Of a stretch of 50,351 bases of DNA, positions 1 to 8,218 are shown piece after piece (within the stretch, counting starts at the first letter, position 1; each line of letters begins with the position of its first letter). Source of the stretch: an uncultured Collinsella sp. (lineage in GTDB: Bacteria > Actinomycetota > Coriobacteriia > Coriobacteriales > Coriobacteriaceae); the NCBI GenBank assembly GCA_958413765.1, contig CATYVH010000012.1:1-50351 (forward strand). Reading direction: 5' to 3'. Both the position numbers and the translations under genes were made by a program. The notes under the pieces were generated by a model. It made no database searches. It saw only the letters and a program-made list of their open reading frames with translations, and was not told where the DNA came from.

Positions 1-203
1 TAGTTGCCAGCGGGCCTGTTCCCGAAGTACACCGTTGAATCGCACAGAGGGGAGGAATGCGAATCAAACTCAACAGGGCAGGCTTTTTCATCGCCTATTG
101 CCTGCTCCGTTGCTGAAAACAATATAGTTCACCGTGGTTTACTTTGCTGCGACAAACCGCGCCGCCATACCTTCTCCATAAGTTAACCTCGGTAAACCTG
201 CCA
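1..203. other. Window edge, no supported gene
   Basis: The first 203 bases hold only a weak TTG-initiated 60-codon frame with no convincing ribosome binding site and no recognisable protein. The leading TAG could be the stop codon of a gene outside the window. No RNA gene or strong hairpin is visible. Confidence 0.4.
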
Positions 204-242
204 AAACCACCACAAAGGGGATAGGCACCTTTGTGGTGGTTT
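204..242. repeat. Palindromic repeat family A, copy 1 (terminator-like)
   Basis: The arms AAACCACCACAAAGG (204-218) and CCTTTGTGGTGGTTT (228-242) form a perfect 15-bp inverted repeat around the core GGATAGGCA. A-rich sequence before the stem and T-rich sequence after it fit a bidirectional Rho-independent terminator. It lies 17 bp past the stop codon of the minus-strand MGMT-like gene. Five further copies occur in the window, at 610, 2189, 3146, 33868 and 46471. Confidence 0.85.
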
Positions 243-259
243 AAGCCACGGCAGAGCCG

Positions 260-580
260 CTAGAGCCCTGCAGGCCAGCGACAGGCGGCCAAGTCGACGT
301 GCATGTCGTCCTTAAACGCCACACCCTCCCCTAGCAAAAGCTCACGTTGAGCATCGGGACCGCCAAAAGCAAAACCATCGCATATGCGGCCATCGGCAAA
401 CACCACGCGGTGACAGGGAATCTCGCCGGGGCGCGGATTGCCATGCAGGGAATACCCCACGTACCGCGCACTTCGTGGACGTCCAGCAAGCAGCGCCACC
501 TGACCATACGTGGCGACCATCCCCTCGGGAATCTGCTCGACCACCTCGTACACCCGCTCAAAAAAGCCCTCAGACGCCAT
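260..580 (-). CDS. MGMT-family alkylated-DNA repair/binding protein
   Basis: This 106-residue protein matches the C-terminal DNA-binding and alkyl-acceptor domain of O6-alkylguanine-DNA alkyltransferases, without the N-terminal domain of full-length Ogt/Ada. The TYGQVA helix segment (residues 24-29), the arginine-finger region (about 35-41) and the acceptor motif PCHRVV (55-60, Cys56) are visible. Alkyltransferase-like proteins of this short length often have Trp in place of the Cys; here Cys is kept, so direct dealkylation is plausible. The start is the ATG at 580, preceded by GGAAGGGAG; an upstream GTG at 619 lies inside repeat copy 2 and is less likely. The gene stands alone between two oppositely oriented copies of repeat family A. 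Its likely role is alkylation damage repair or recognition in the cytoplasm. Confidence 0.85.
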   Translation of the reverse strand: MASEGFFERVYEVVEQIPEGMVATYGQVALLAGRPRSARYVGYSLHGNPRPGEIPCHRVVFADGRICDGFAFGGPDAQRELLLGEGVAFKDDMHVDLAACRWPAGL

Positions 581-609
581 TGCTCGCTCCCTTCCACCCG
601 GAATAGCAT

Positions 610-649
610 AAACCACCACAAAGGTGCCTGTCCCCTTTGTGGTGGTTTT
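610..649. repeat. Palindromic repeat family A, copy 2 (terminator-like)
   Basis: It has the same 15-bp arms as copy 1, with the core in reverse orientation (GTGCCTGTCCC). It sits 10 bp past the stop codon of the minus-strand degV gene and ends in TTTT, so it is likely to terminate that gene. Together with copy 1 it brackets the MGMT-like gene. Confidence 0.85.
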
Positions 650-659
650 GGCAGGTGGG

Positions 660-1514
660 CTAGTTAACGGGCTGGAAGAAGGCTACGGCTACGGCGCCGG
701 GGCCTACGTGGGTGCCGATGGTGGCGCCGATGGTGTGGACGGGCAGCTCGCCCTCGGTGTGGCCAGCCCACAGTGCCGCGCTGTCCTCGATATACTTCTT
801 GAGCACCGCATCCGAGAGGCCCGTATAGCCCAGCGCCAGCGGCATGGAAAAGTCGATGCCGCCTGCCTTTTCGACCTTTTGGTTCAGCAGGTTGCGGCCG
901 TTCTTGGAACCGCGCGCCTTGCCCAACTGCACGATCAGTCCGTCCTCGGCAGCCACAACGGGCTTTACGTTGAGCAGCGTACCCACGGCGCCGGCCGCAG
1001 CAGACAGGCGACCGCCGCGCACCAGGTACTCAAGCGTCTCGAGTAGGCCGATAACCACAACGCGGTCGCGCACGGCCTCGACGGCCGCCGCGATCTGGGC
1101 CGCACTACGGCCCTCGTCTACCAAGCGCAGCGCATACTCAACTAGGACACGCTCGCCCAGGGTTACGTTATTGCTGTCTACCACGAACACGTCGCCGCCC
1201 GGCGCCTCGGCAAGTGCGGTACGGGCACTCTGATTGGTGCCCGAAAGCTTGGCACCCACGGTAATAATCACAGCCTCATCGCCGGCCTCACGCGCCTCGG
1301 CAATCGCCTGCGAAAACGTGTACGGGTTGACCTGGCCGGTCTTGGGCAGCTCATCGCGCTCCACGAGCATCTCATAAAAGCGCTGGTGATCGATATCGAC
1401 GCCATCCATGTACACATCGGTGCCAAAGGTAACGGACAGCGGCAGAACACGTAGAGCGGGGTGCTCAGCCGGCGACATATCGCTTGCGGAATCGGTAATA
1501 ATGCGGACGGACAT
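660..1514 (-). CDS. DegV family fatty-acid-binding protein
   Basis: This 284-residue protein is of normal length for the DegV (EDD fold) family. The N-terminal TDSASDMS motif, the GAKLSGTNQSA segment that lines the lipid pocket and the VDSNNVTLG region are all visible. DegV proteins bind a fatty acid between their two domains; FakB members deliver it to the kinase FakA for phosphorylation and use in phospholipid synthesis. Whether this one works with a FakA cannot be told, since no fakA is in the window. The start is the ATG at 1514 with AGAAAGGA upstream; the longer frame to 1619 adds 35 non-conserved residues. The MarR gene upstream, 119 bp away on the same strand, may be cotranscribed or may regulate it. 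Confidence 0.92.
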   Translation of the reverse strand: MSVRIITDSASDMSPAEHPALRVLPLSVTFGTDVYMDGVDIDHQRFYEMLVERDELPKTGQVNPYTFSQAIAEAREAGDEAVIITVGAKLSGTNQSARTALAEAPGGDVFVVDSNNVTLGERVLVEYALRLVDEGRSAAQIAAAVEAVRDRVVVIGLLETLEYLVRGGRLSAAAGAVGTLLNVKPVVAAEDGLIVQLGKARGSKNGRNLLNQKVEKAGGIDFSMPLALGYTGLSDAVLKKYIEDSAALWAGHTEGELPVHTIGATIGTHVGPGAVAVAFFQPVN

Positions 1515-1633
1515 AGCGAATCCTTTCTTGCGCAGGTCCCGCGCAGGGAATTTTGACAGCAATGCCCCGGCACAGCATGCGCGCTCAAACGGGACGATGC
1601 AGTTGTTAATGGGAAGCAAATGCCTTGGCGGCC

Positions 1634-2083
1634 TTAGATCTCGCGCAGAGTGTTGAGAATCGTACGCAGCGACGCATACATCTGCTCGCGCTGCTCCACG
1701 CCCATGGCCTTGCCGGTGGTGTCGAGCACTTCGTGGATGATGCGGTCGGCCTCGTTCATGCTCTCGCCACCCAGCGTGGTCAGGCGAACCGGGGCGCGGT
1801 ACTTGACGGCAGCGTCGCCCGAGTCATCAACCTCGACAAAGCCGCCCTCTTCCAGGTGTGCCAACGTGCGCGAAACGGCAGCGCGCGTCACGCCGGCCAC
1901 GCGAGCCAGGTCGGCGCCGGTCATGCCGTCCTTGCTGCGCTCCAGGTAGTACAGGCACATGACGTCGGAGCCCTTGAGGCCCAGCCTTGCGCCCTCGGAC
2001 GTCTTGATACGCTGAATCTCCTTGTAGAGCCCGCTAATCAGTCCGACAAAATCCTCAAAACGTGTCTCGTCGTTCTGCTGCAT
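1634..2083 (-). CDS. MarR family transcriptional regulator
   Basis: This 149-residue protein has the MarR winged-helix layout: N-terminal dimerisation helices, a helix-turn-helix in the segment GMTGADLARVAGVTRAAVSR (about residues 53-72), a wing with the acidic and basic residues DDSGDAAVKYR, and C-terminal dimerisation helices. The ATG at 2083 is preceded by AAAGGCGG. It lies immediately upstream of the degV-family gene on the same strand, which makes that gene or a lipid-related ligand a candidate for its control. The sequence does not reveal the ligand. Confidence 0.9.
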   Translation of the reverse strand: MQQNDETRFEDFVGLISGLYKEIQRIKTSEGARLGLKGSDVMCLYYLERSKDGMTGADLARVAGVTRAAVSRTLAHLEEGGFVEVDDSGDAAVKYRAPVRLTTLGGESMNEADRIIHEVLDTTGKAMGVEQREQMYASLRTILNTLREI

Positions 2084-2188
2084 GGGAGACGACCGCCTTT
2101 CGCTTGCATGATGCTAACGGGTAAACATCTTAGCCGCACTCAGCGACTGCCGCCTCCACGCGACCCATTTGTTAACCCATCAACATAA

Positions 2189-2227
2189 AAACCACCACAA
2201 AGGGGACAGGCACCTTTGTGGTGGTTT
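2189..2227. repeat. Palindromic repeat family A, copy 3 (terminator-like)
   Basis: A perfect 15-bp stem (2189-2203 with 2213-2227) surrounds the core GGACAGGCA, in the same orientation as copy 1. It starts 26 bp beyond the stop codon of the B3/B4-domain gene on the minus strand. Confidence 0.85.
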
Positions 2228-2253
2228 GGGACATCAATAGGTTCTAGGCGCCG

Positions 2254-2973
2254 CTACAGCTCCACGCAGGGATTGTCGCGGGTCACAAGCGTCTTAACGA
2301 CAACCGTCGCTCCCAAATACCGCTCGAGCAGCTCGGCCAAGCGATCGATGGCGGCCTGGCAATCCCCCATCCGTTCGGGCTCTACACACTCAATCGCCAG
2401 GAACGCATCGGCCGAATCGTCGGACAGGGCCGTTCGAACGCCGTCGCGCCAGTTCCAGCAGCGGCACACGGCGCCTGCATCGTCGATATAGGCAAGCTCA
2501 CCAGGCAGCGTCGGATCGTCCGCCTCCTCGCCAAGCGGCAAGAACGCATCGCCACCGTCGGTCACCTTCAAGCGAAGGTCTCCCTCAATCGCATGCAGAT
2601 CCTCGCCTCCCACGGGCAGCGCATAGGTCAACGACACCGTGTTGTAGATGTCCACCGCGGGCGTAATGTGGCCCACCGGTTTGCCCTTGAGCACGCGCTT
2701 GAGAAGGTTCTCGATCGAGCAACGCGCGCCCTTTTTAGTCTTGAACAGCCGGTACGCGTCACGCCAAGCCTTCACCGGCGCGTTCTCGCTGATGGTATCG
2801 CTGGTCAGGTGGCGCTCTGCATCGATGTTGGCGCGGTCAAGCAGCGCGGCGATCGCATCCACGTCCTCCTGGGGAATCTGAGCCGCGGGCTTCATGCCCT
2901 TTACGACCACGACGCCGACCGCCGCCTGCGGAAACAGCTCCCAAAATGAATCCTCTGCAACAAAGCCCTTCAT
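2254..2973 (-). CDS. B3/B4 tRNA-binding domain-containing protein
   Basis: This 239-residue protein resembles stand-alone proteins built on the B3/B4 fold of the phenylalanyl-tRNA synthetase beta subunit. Recognisable stretches include the N-terminal AVGVVVVKGM, the central ARCSIENLLKRVLKG, the PVGHITPAVDIYN segment typical of this domain, and the ECVEPER and LERYLGA regions near the end. The family is widespread but poorly characterised; tRNA editing or binding is suspected from the fold only. The ATG at 2973 is chosen because GAAGGGAG precedes it; the ATG at 2988 lacks a comparable site. The gene is bracketed by oppositely oriented copies 3 and 4 of repeat family A. Confidence 0.85.
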   Translation of the reverse strand: MKGFVAEDSFWELFPQAAVGVVVVKGMKPAAQIPQEDVDAIAALLDRANIDAERHLTSDTISENAPVKAWRDAYRLFKTKKGARCSIENLLKRVLKGKPVGHITPAVDIYNTVSLTYALPVGGEDLHAIEGDLRLKVTDGGDAFLPLGEEADDPTLPGELAYIDDAGAVCRCWNWRDGVRTALSDDSADAFLAIECVEPERMGDCQAAIDRLAELLERYLGATVVVKTLVTRDNPCVEL

Positions 2974-3145
2974 ACGCTCTCCCTTCATTGTGCGCGCCCG
3001 AGCGAGGGCACCTAAACAAAAAGCGCCCTCACAGCGGCCGCCTTCAAAGTCCTACGGTGCCGCCACAAGAGCGCTTACGCTGTCCCCATCCGGAGAAGGG
3101 GACGATATGTCAGGCGTATTGTAACCCGAGTCATCCGCGCGAGCA

Positions 3146-3184
3146 AAACCACCACAAAGGTGTCTGTCCCCTTATGGTGGTGTT
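3146..3184. repeat. Palindromic repeat family A, copy 4 (decayed arm)
   Basis: The left arm AAACCACCACAAAGG (3146-3160) is intact. The right arm has drifted (CCTTATGGTGGTGTT). The core is in reverse orientation, as in copy 2. It lies 15 bp past the pckA stop codon on the minus strand. Confidence 0.75.
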
Positions 3185-3199
3185 GGATCTGAGGCGACG

Positions 3200-4870
3200 C
3201 TAGTGGCGGAGTCCCAGCAGGCCGCGGCCGCGATGACGGGCCTCGGCGGGCACCTGGGCGTGCGGGCCGGCGGCCTTGACGGAATCGGGCAGGTGCGAGT
3301 ACTTCTTCTCGAAGTTCTCCTCGAACATCACCGCCAGGTTGTGCGCTGCCTCGTCGTAGCGCGCGGTGCTCTGCCAGTATTGGCGCGGCACCAGGATGCC
3401 GTCGGGCACGCCATGACACGTGGTGGGAATGTCGACGTTAAAGATATCGTCGTGCACGAATTCGCTGTCCTCGATGGTACCGTCGAGGGCGCGGGCCACC
3501 AGGGCGCGCGTGTAGGCAAGCTCGATGCGATGGCCCACGCCATAACCGCCGCCAATCCAGCCAGTGTTGACCAGATAGACGCGGGTGCGACCGTCGGCGA
3601 TACGCTCGCCGAGCATCTTGGCATAGACCATAGGGTCGAGCGGCATAAACGGCTCTCCGAACAGCGAGGAGAACGTGGGCGTGGGCTCGGTGACGCCGAC
3701 CTCGGTGCCGGGGATCTTGGCCGTAAAGCCCGTCACAAAGTGATACATGGCGGCGTCGGCCGTCAGGCGCGAGATGGGCGGCAGCACGCCAAAGGCGTCG
3801 CAGGTCAAAAACAGCACGACGCTGGGAGTGGTGCCCATGCCCTTGGTCCACGCGTTGGGGATATGCTCGACGGGATAGGCCACGCGCGTGTTGTGCGTAA
3901 TCGAAATATCATCGTAATTGGGCTTGCGACCCTCGTCGAGCACCACGTTTTCGCAGATGGCGCCAAAGCGAACGGCATTGAAGATCTCGGGTTCGTGGAA
4001 CGCATCCAAGCCCTCGCACTTGGCGTAGCAGCCGCCCTCGATGTTGAAGATGCCCATGTCGGACCAGCCGTGCTCGTCATCGCCGATCAGCAGGCGCGTG
4101 GGGTTGGCCGAAAGCGTGGTCTTGCCGGTGCCCGACAGGCCAAAGAACACCGCGGTCTCGTGCGTGACGGGATCCATGCTGGCCGAGCAATGCATGGGCA
4201 GCACGTCGTCCTCGACGGGCAGCAGGTAATTCATGACGCTGAAGATGGACTTTTTGATCTCGCCGGAGTAGCCGGTACCCGCGACCAAAATCACGCGCTC
4301 CTGGAAGTTGATGACCACGGCGGCGCTGGAGTTGAGGCCCTTGATGGCGGGATCGCACTGGTAGCCCGGCGCGGCGAGCACGCAGAAGTCCGGCTCGCCG
4401 GTGCGCGCGATTTCGCGGGCGAGCGGGCGGGCGAGCATCTGCTTAATGAAGAGCGCCTGGCTGGCACGCTCGCAGGCGACGAGCAGACGGCGCGTGTGGT
4501 TGCGGTCGGCGCCGGCCATGCCGCGGGTGACGAACACATCGCGCTCGTTGAGGTAGTCGACGATGCCGGCCTTGATGGCCTCATAGCTCTCGAGCGGCAG
4601 CGGGCGGTTTACGGCGCCCCAGGCGATCTTGTCGTGCACGTCGGGCGTGTCGGCGATAAAGCGGTCGTTGGGCGAACGTCCGGTACGCTCCCCCGTCTCG
4701 ATCACCAGCGCGCCGTTGGAGGCCATGCGACCTTCGTTGCGGCGGATGGCATGCTCGACGAGCTCGGCTGCCGGCAGGTCAACCAGCAGGCGGGGCTGGT
4801 TCTCGGCGGGGTCTTCGACCAGCGTAATACCAAAGTTGGACAGAACTTCTGCAGGGGTAACACCAGGCAT
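3200..4870 (-). CDS. pckA: Phosphoenolpyruvate carboxykinase (ATP)
   Basis: This 556-residue enzyme interconverts oxaloacetate plus ATP with PEP, CO2 and ADP. In fermentative gut bacteria it often runs toward oxaloacetate, fixing CO2 and making ATP. The P-loop GLSGTGKTT (residues 244-252) and the downstream GDDEHGWSD motif that binds nucleotide and metal mark the ATP-dependent class. The HNTRVAYPVEHIPNAW block and the NTGWIGGGYGVG block are also typical of the family. The start is the ATG at 4870, behind a perfect AAGGAGG; a longer frame upstream is not supported. Length is slightly above the usual 525-540, owing to a C-terminal tail of basic residues. The gene is monocistronic and followed by repeat copy 4. 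Confidence 0.97.
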   Translation of the reverse strand: MPGVTPAEVLSNFGITLVEDPAENQPRLLVDLPAAELVEHAIRRNEGRMASNGALVIETGERTGRSPNDRFIADTPDVHDKIAWGAVNRPLPLESYEAIKAGIVDYLNERDVFVTRGMAGADRNHTRRLLVACERASQALFIKQMLARPLAREIARTGEPDFCVLAAPGYQCDPAIKGLNSSAAVVINFQERVILVAGTGYSGEIKKSIFSVMNYLLPVEDDVLPMHCSASMDPVTHETAVFFGLSGTGKTTLSANPTRLLIGDDEHGWSDMGIFNIEGGCYAKCEGLDAFHEPEIFNAVRFGAICENVVLDEGRKPNYDDISITHNTRVAYPVEHIPNAWTKGMGTTPSVVLFLTCDAFGVLPPISRLTADAAMYHFVTGFTAKIPGTEVGVTEPTPTFSSLFGEPFMPLDPMVYAKMLGERIADGRTRVYLVNTGWIGGGYGVGHRIELAYTRALVARALDGTIEDSEFVHDDIFNVDIPTTCHGVPDGILVPRQYWQSTARYDEAAHNLAVMFEENFEKKYSHLPDSVKAAGPHAQVPAEARHRGRGLLGLRH

Positions 4871-5058
4871 GGGGCCTCCTTTAAAAACGCGGCACGTGGA
4901 CGCGGCGCGCACTTTACTCACGTAAAGCCCGTTGTACCCGATATGCAAAAACGTTTTTGCGGCAACGGCGAAGCGCCCGCCCAACGGTCAAAAATCGCAC
5001 GCAAGCGGCCTAGTCATTGGGGCCTAGTCATTGGGAACGTTCTTAAATGACTAGTCGT

Positions 5059-5152
5059 TGGGGACACTCATGAACAGGCAACAACCAAGGAGTGTCCCCA
5101 GATGCCAGCACTTAGGGACGTTCCCAAGTGCCGGCACATAAGGAACGTCCCT
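5059..5152. repeat. Palindromic repeat family B, two tandem hairpins
   Basis: Two hairpins stand side by side. TGGGGACACTC (5059-5069) pairs with GAGTGTCCCCA (5090-5100), and AGGGACGTTCC (5114-5124) pairs with GGAACGTCCCT (5142-5152). The second loop contains the smaller palindrome GTGCCGGCAC. Just upstream, CCTAGTCATTGGG occurs as a direct repeat (about 5010-5035). A related unit recurs near 43730. The element fills most of the space between pckA and the flippase gene. Confidence 0.7.
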
Positions 5153-5202
5153 AAGTGCCGACCGCACGTTTGCCGGCAAATAACAGCCGACCGACGAAGT
5201 TA

Positions 5203-5219
5203 TTGAACAACCTGTTCAA
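5203..5219 (+). promoter_or_regulatory. Operator-like palindrome upstream of flippase
   Basis: TTGAACAACCTGTTCAA is a perfect 7-bp inverted repeat with a 3-bp centre. It ends 58 bp before the flippase start, and a TATACT hexamer suited to a -10 box follows at 5245-5250. The position suits repressor or activator binding at this promoter. The binding protein is unknown. Confidence 0.45.
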
Positions 5220-5277
5220 AAACACGAATGGACGCCACCGCGTCTATACTAGAGCGCAGAAGGAGAAAGGAACCGCC

Positions 5278-6858
5278 TTGAGTATCACGCCCCTCGACAG
5301 CATCCGCCGTGCCATCGCCCGCCGCAATGGCGTCGCCGACCCCGCCGTAGCGAGCGGCGGCACCGCAAAGGCCCAGGGCGGACGCATCGAGAACGGCCTG
5401 TTTCCCGCCTCCCACACGGCCGAAGAGCTCGCGCGCATCCAGGAACTGAGCCAGCGTAACGCCGGCGGCCCCGACAGCAGCCAGGCCACGCGCCGTCGCC
5501 GCGAGCGCGATCGCGAGCCCGGCCCCATCCACCGCATGGTCAACGCGTGGTGGAACCGCCTGCTCGGCGCTGTCTACGGCGGCGGCTTCTCCACGCAGGA
5601 AGCCGAATACGAGGAGCACGCCACCCGCCGCGACTATCTCTGGAATACCCTGGGCACCGCCGTGTGGGGCTTCGCGTTTCCCCTGCTCACCATTGTGTCC
5701 ACGCAGCTTGTGGGCGCCGAGGAAGCCGGAAAGTTCTCCATCTCCTTTGTCACCGGCACGCTCATCATGATCGCGTGTAACTACGGCGTGCGCAATTTCC
5801 AGGTCTCGGATATCGACGAAACGACGTCCTTTGCCTCCTACCAGCTCAACCGCTGGCTTTGCGGAGCGCTCGCCCTAGGCTGCGGCCTCATGTACAGCAG
5901 CGCCCGCGGCTATGACGCGCAGATGGCGACGATCGGCCTGGGCGTCTATCTGTATAAGGTGATCGACGGCGTGGCGGACGTGTACGAGGGCCGCCTGCAG
6001 CAGGCCGATAAACTCTACCTGGCCGGCATGAGCCAAACGCTGCGCTCCGTCGGCGTCATCGCGGTCTTTAGCGTGGCGCTGTTCCTTACGCGCAGCATGC
6101 CCATCGCGGCCATGGCCATGGGCGTCACCGCCATCGCATCGCTCGTGCTGGTCACCGCGCCGCTCGCCCTGCTCGAGACCGAAAAATCACGCCGCGTGAG
6201 CCTGCGCGAGGTCGGCCACCTGTTTGTCCAGTGCGCTCCGCTCTTTGGCGCACTGTTCCTGTTCAACCTCATCGAGAGCATGCCCAAGTTTGTGATGGAA
6301 GGCACGCTGGCCTACAAATACCAGCTGTACTTTAATGCCCTGTTCTTTCCGGCGCAGGCTATTTTGCTGAGCATCGGATTTGTCTATAAACCGCAGCTTT
6401 TGCGTCTGTCGAGCATTTGGGCGAATCCGCGCAAACGCCGCCGTTTTGACTTGATTATTATTGCCGTTATGGCGCTGATCGTGGCCATCACCGGCGTGTG
6501 CGCCGCATTTATGGCAGGCCCCGGCATTCCCCTCATGAGCTTTATGTACGGCCTCAACTTTGAGCGCTACCGCACATTGGCGCTGCTGATGGTCGTCGCC
6601 GGTGGCGTAACCGCGGCCATCGATTTTATCTACGCCATTATCACGGTGCTGCGCCACGCTGGAGACGTCACCAAGATCTACCTGATCTGCTTTGCCGTGA
6701 GCGTGGTGCTCCCGGTGATCCTAATCAACCTGCTGGGCCTGATGGGCGCCGTGGTGAGCTACCTAGCGGTCATGGCCCTACTGCTGGTGTTGCTGATAAT
6801 CGAGTACGCCCACATCCGCCAACGAATCGAGCGCGACCGGAACCCGTACGGCGCCTAA
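5278..6858 (+). CDS. Oligosaccharide/polysaccharide flippase family membrane protein
   Basis: This 526-residue protein has a soluble, charged N-terminal region of about 110 residues (including RRRRERDRE) followed by roughly 12 hydrophobic segments, the layout of MATE/MOP-superfamily polysaccharide exporters (Wzx, RfbX). The first membrane segment begins near LWNTLGTAVWGFAFPLLTIV, the position of helix 1 in Wzx proteins. Such proteins move lipid-linked sugar units across the membrane. No glycosyltransferase or capsule genes are next to it, so the substrate is unknown. The start is taken as the TTG at 5278 because GGAGAAAGG lies just upstream; an ATG-less extension to 5155 would run through repeat family B. 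The long soluble N-terminus is unusual for Wzx. Confidence 0.8.
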   Translation: MSITPLDSIRRAIARRNGVADPAVASGGTAKAQGGRIENGLFPASHTAEELARIQELSQRNAGGPDSSQATRRRRERDREPGPIHRMVNAWWNRLLGAVYGGGFSTQEAEYEEHATRRDYLWNTLGTAVWGFAFPLLTIVSTQLVGAEEAGKFSISFVTGTLIMIACNYGVRNFQVSDIDETTSFASYQLNRWLCGALALGCGLMYSSARGYDAQMATIGLGVYLYKVIDGVADVYEGRLQQADKLYLAGMSQTLRSVGVIAVFSVALFLTRSMPIAAMAMGVTAIASLVLVTAPLALLETEKSRRVSLREVGHLFVQCAPLFGALFLFNLIESMPKFVMEGTLAYKYQLYFNALFFPAQAILLSIGFVYKPQLLRLSSIWANPRKRRRFDLIIIAVMALIVAITGVCAAFMAGPGIPLMSFMYGLNFERYRTLALLMVVAGGVTAAIDFIYAIITVLRHAGDVTKIYLICFAVSVVLPVILINLLGLMGAVVSYLAVMALLLVLLIIEYAHIRQRIERDRNPYGA

Positions 6859-7053
6859 TTCGAATCAATTTAAAGAAAAGAAACGTCGATGTTTTGGCAC
6901 CGACAGCGAGCAGTCTCGAAGTGCCCCAGGTTGGCGCGAAAGAGGAGCGACGCGTATTTCTGTACACGAGCGACGGTTTGAGCGACAAGATGGGGTGCTT
7001 CGGGGCTGCGCAGCGTCAACGTGACCGCCGTTCGGTAGAACGGCGGAACAAGG

Positions 7054-7893
7054 TTATTCTCCAGGCTTGATATTTGCGTAGAACTCCGCACCGTCGTCCA
7101 GGCGCAGGATCCCGACGCGGCCGAACTCGGAGCCGGTGGCGGCGGCGCAGTCGATGTCGATGCGGTCGGGAACGCCGGCGGTATCATCGCCGCCCAGGCG
7201 CACAATCTGTCCGCGCCCCGACTCCTCGTCGAGTCCCGCCAGGCCGCCTACCTCGCAATAACGCCCGAGCGACACCGTTGGCGTGTGGCCACTCACCACG
7301 ACCGGACCCTTGCCCTCGGCAGAAAGCAGCCCCGTCGGCGCATCCCAATAGCCATGGCGAATCCACAGCAGGTCATCGGACGACTGCACGGCAAGCATCT
7401 GCTTCAGCAGTTCGCGATCGGCGCCAACCGCTCCGGCACCATCGGCACAATCCACGTCGTGTTCAAGCAAAAACGCCCGGGCCGCCTCGGTCTCAATACC
7501 GGCATGCACTAGCAGGTACGGGCGCTCATCGGTCTCAGCCACCGCACACAGCGGCAGCCCGGCCATCCAGCGCACAAGCTCCTCGTACGCCTCAAATTCC
7601 ATGTCGTTAAGCTGCTCGCGCGTCGTCCAGCCACCGTTGATATCCCATGTCTCGGCATCGAGCGGGTCCTGGCCAATAATGGCATCGAGCATGATCTGCT
7701 CATGGTTACCCTTGAGCACGCGCGCGTTGGGCAGCGATCGCACCAGCTTAATAACACCGACCGGATCGGGCCCGCGATCAATCATGTCGCCCAGCACATA
7801 CAGCGTATCTTCGGACGCCAGCGAAATCTTGGAGAGGGCCTCGTCAAGCGCACGCACGTGTCCGTGAGCATCAGATGTCACATAGATCGCCAT
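7054..7893 (-). CDS. Calcineurin-like metallophosphoesterase (PrpA/ApaH-like)
   Basis: This 279-residue protein carries the phosphoesterase signature in order: SDAHGH near the N-terminus (metal ligands Asp and His), GDMIDRGPDP, GNHE and, later, LLVHAG and VVSGHTP. This is the serine/threonine phosphatase and diadenosine tetraphosphatase layout. The natural substrate, phosphoprotein or ApnA, cannot be decided from sequence. The ATG at 7893 follows GGGAAAGGCG. It is transcribed convergently with the flippase gene and divergently from the antiporter gene. Confidence 0.9.
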   Translation of the reverse strand: MAIYVTSDAHGHVRALDEALSKISLASEDTLYVLGDMIDRGPDPVGVIKLVRSLPNARVLKGNHEQIMLDAIIGQDPLDAETWDINGGWTTREQLNDMEFEAYEELVRWMAGLPLCAVAETDERPYLLVHAGIETEAARAFLLEHDVDCADGAGAVGADRELLKQMLAVQSSDDLLWIRHGYWDAPTGLLSAEGKGPVVVSGHTPTVSLGRYCEVGGLAGLDEESGRGQIVRLGGDDTAGVPDRIDIDCAAATGSEFGRVGILRLDDGAEFYANIKPGE

Positions 7894-8218
7894 GGAACGC
7901 CTTTCCCTACCTTGTGGCCGAAGCCCGGAGCCGCAACTAAAACTTCAAGTTGAACTTAAACGTTACCCATTGTACTCCCTTGCAATAAAGCTGGGAAGGG
8001 CCGCGTGTCGCCAACGGTCGTTAGCGCCCATGCGTCCACGCGCGCCGCTCTCGGTGCACCGCCGGCAGCTGCTCACCGACCGGCGTCGCACACGTCGCAG
8101 CCTCGTGTCGAAAATGCGCACGCCCGCAATCCGCCCCCATGAACCCACCACCTTTGGGTACAAATAACCGCAGACAACTGACCGTGCCACGCCAACCACC
8201 CAGGAGCGGACACTATCC
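7894..8218. other. Divergent intergenic region, phosphoesterase/antiporter
   Basis: This 325-bp gap separates two divergently read genes and must hold both promoters. Near 7941-7965 it has a short palindrome TTCAAGTTGAA inside an AT-rich patch, on the phosphoesterase side. Near 8146-8161 there is a small hairpin (ACCCACCACCTTTGGGT). I looked for a potassium or c-di-AMP riboswitch ahead of the antiporter and could not recognise one. Confidence 0.4.

Noticed and set aside
4..186. 60-codon frame at the window start
   Set aside because: It starts with TTG, has no convincing ribosome binding site, and its residue composition is unlike a real protein.
3203..5050. Long open frame (615 codons) on the plus strand opposite pckA
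   Set aside because: It is the antisense shadow of a clear pckA gene. The open frame results from GC-rich codon bias, and the product is rich in Gly, His and Arg with no family match.
7894..8218. c-di-AMP or K+ riboswitch ahead of the antiporter
   Set aside because: I could not recognise the conserved motifs of such RNAs, only small local stems.
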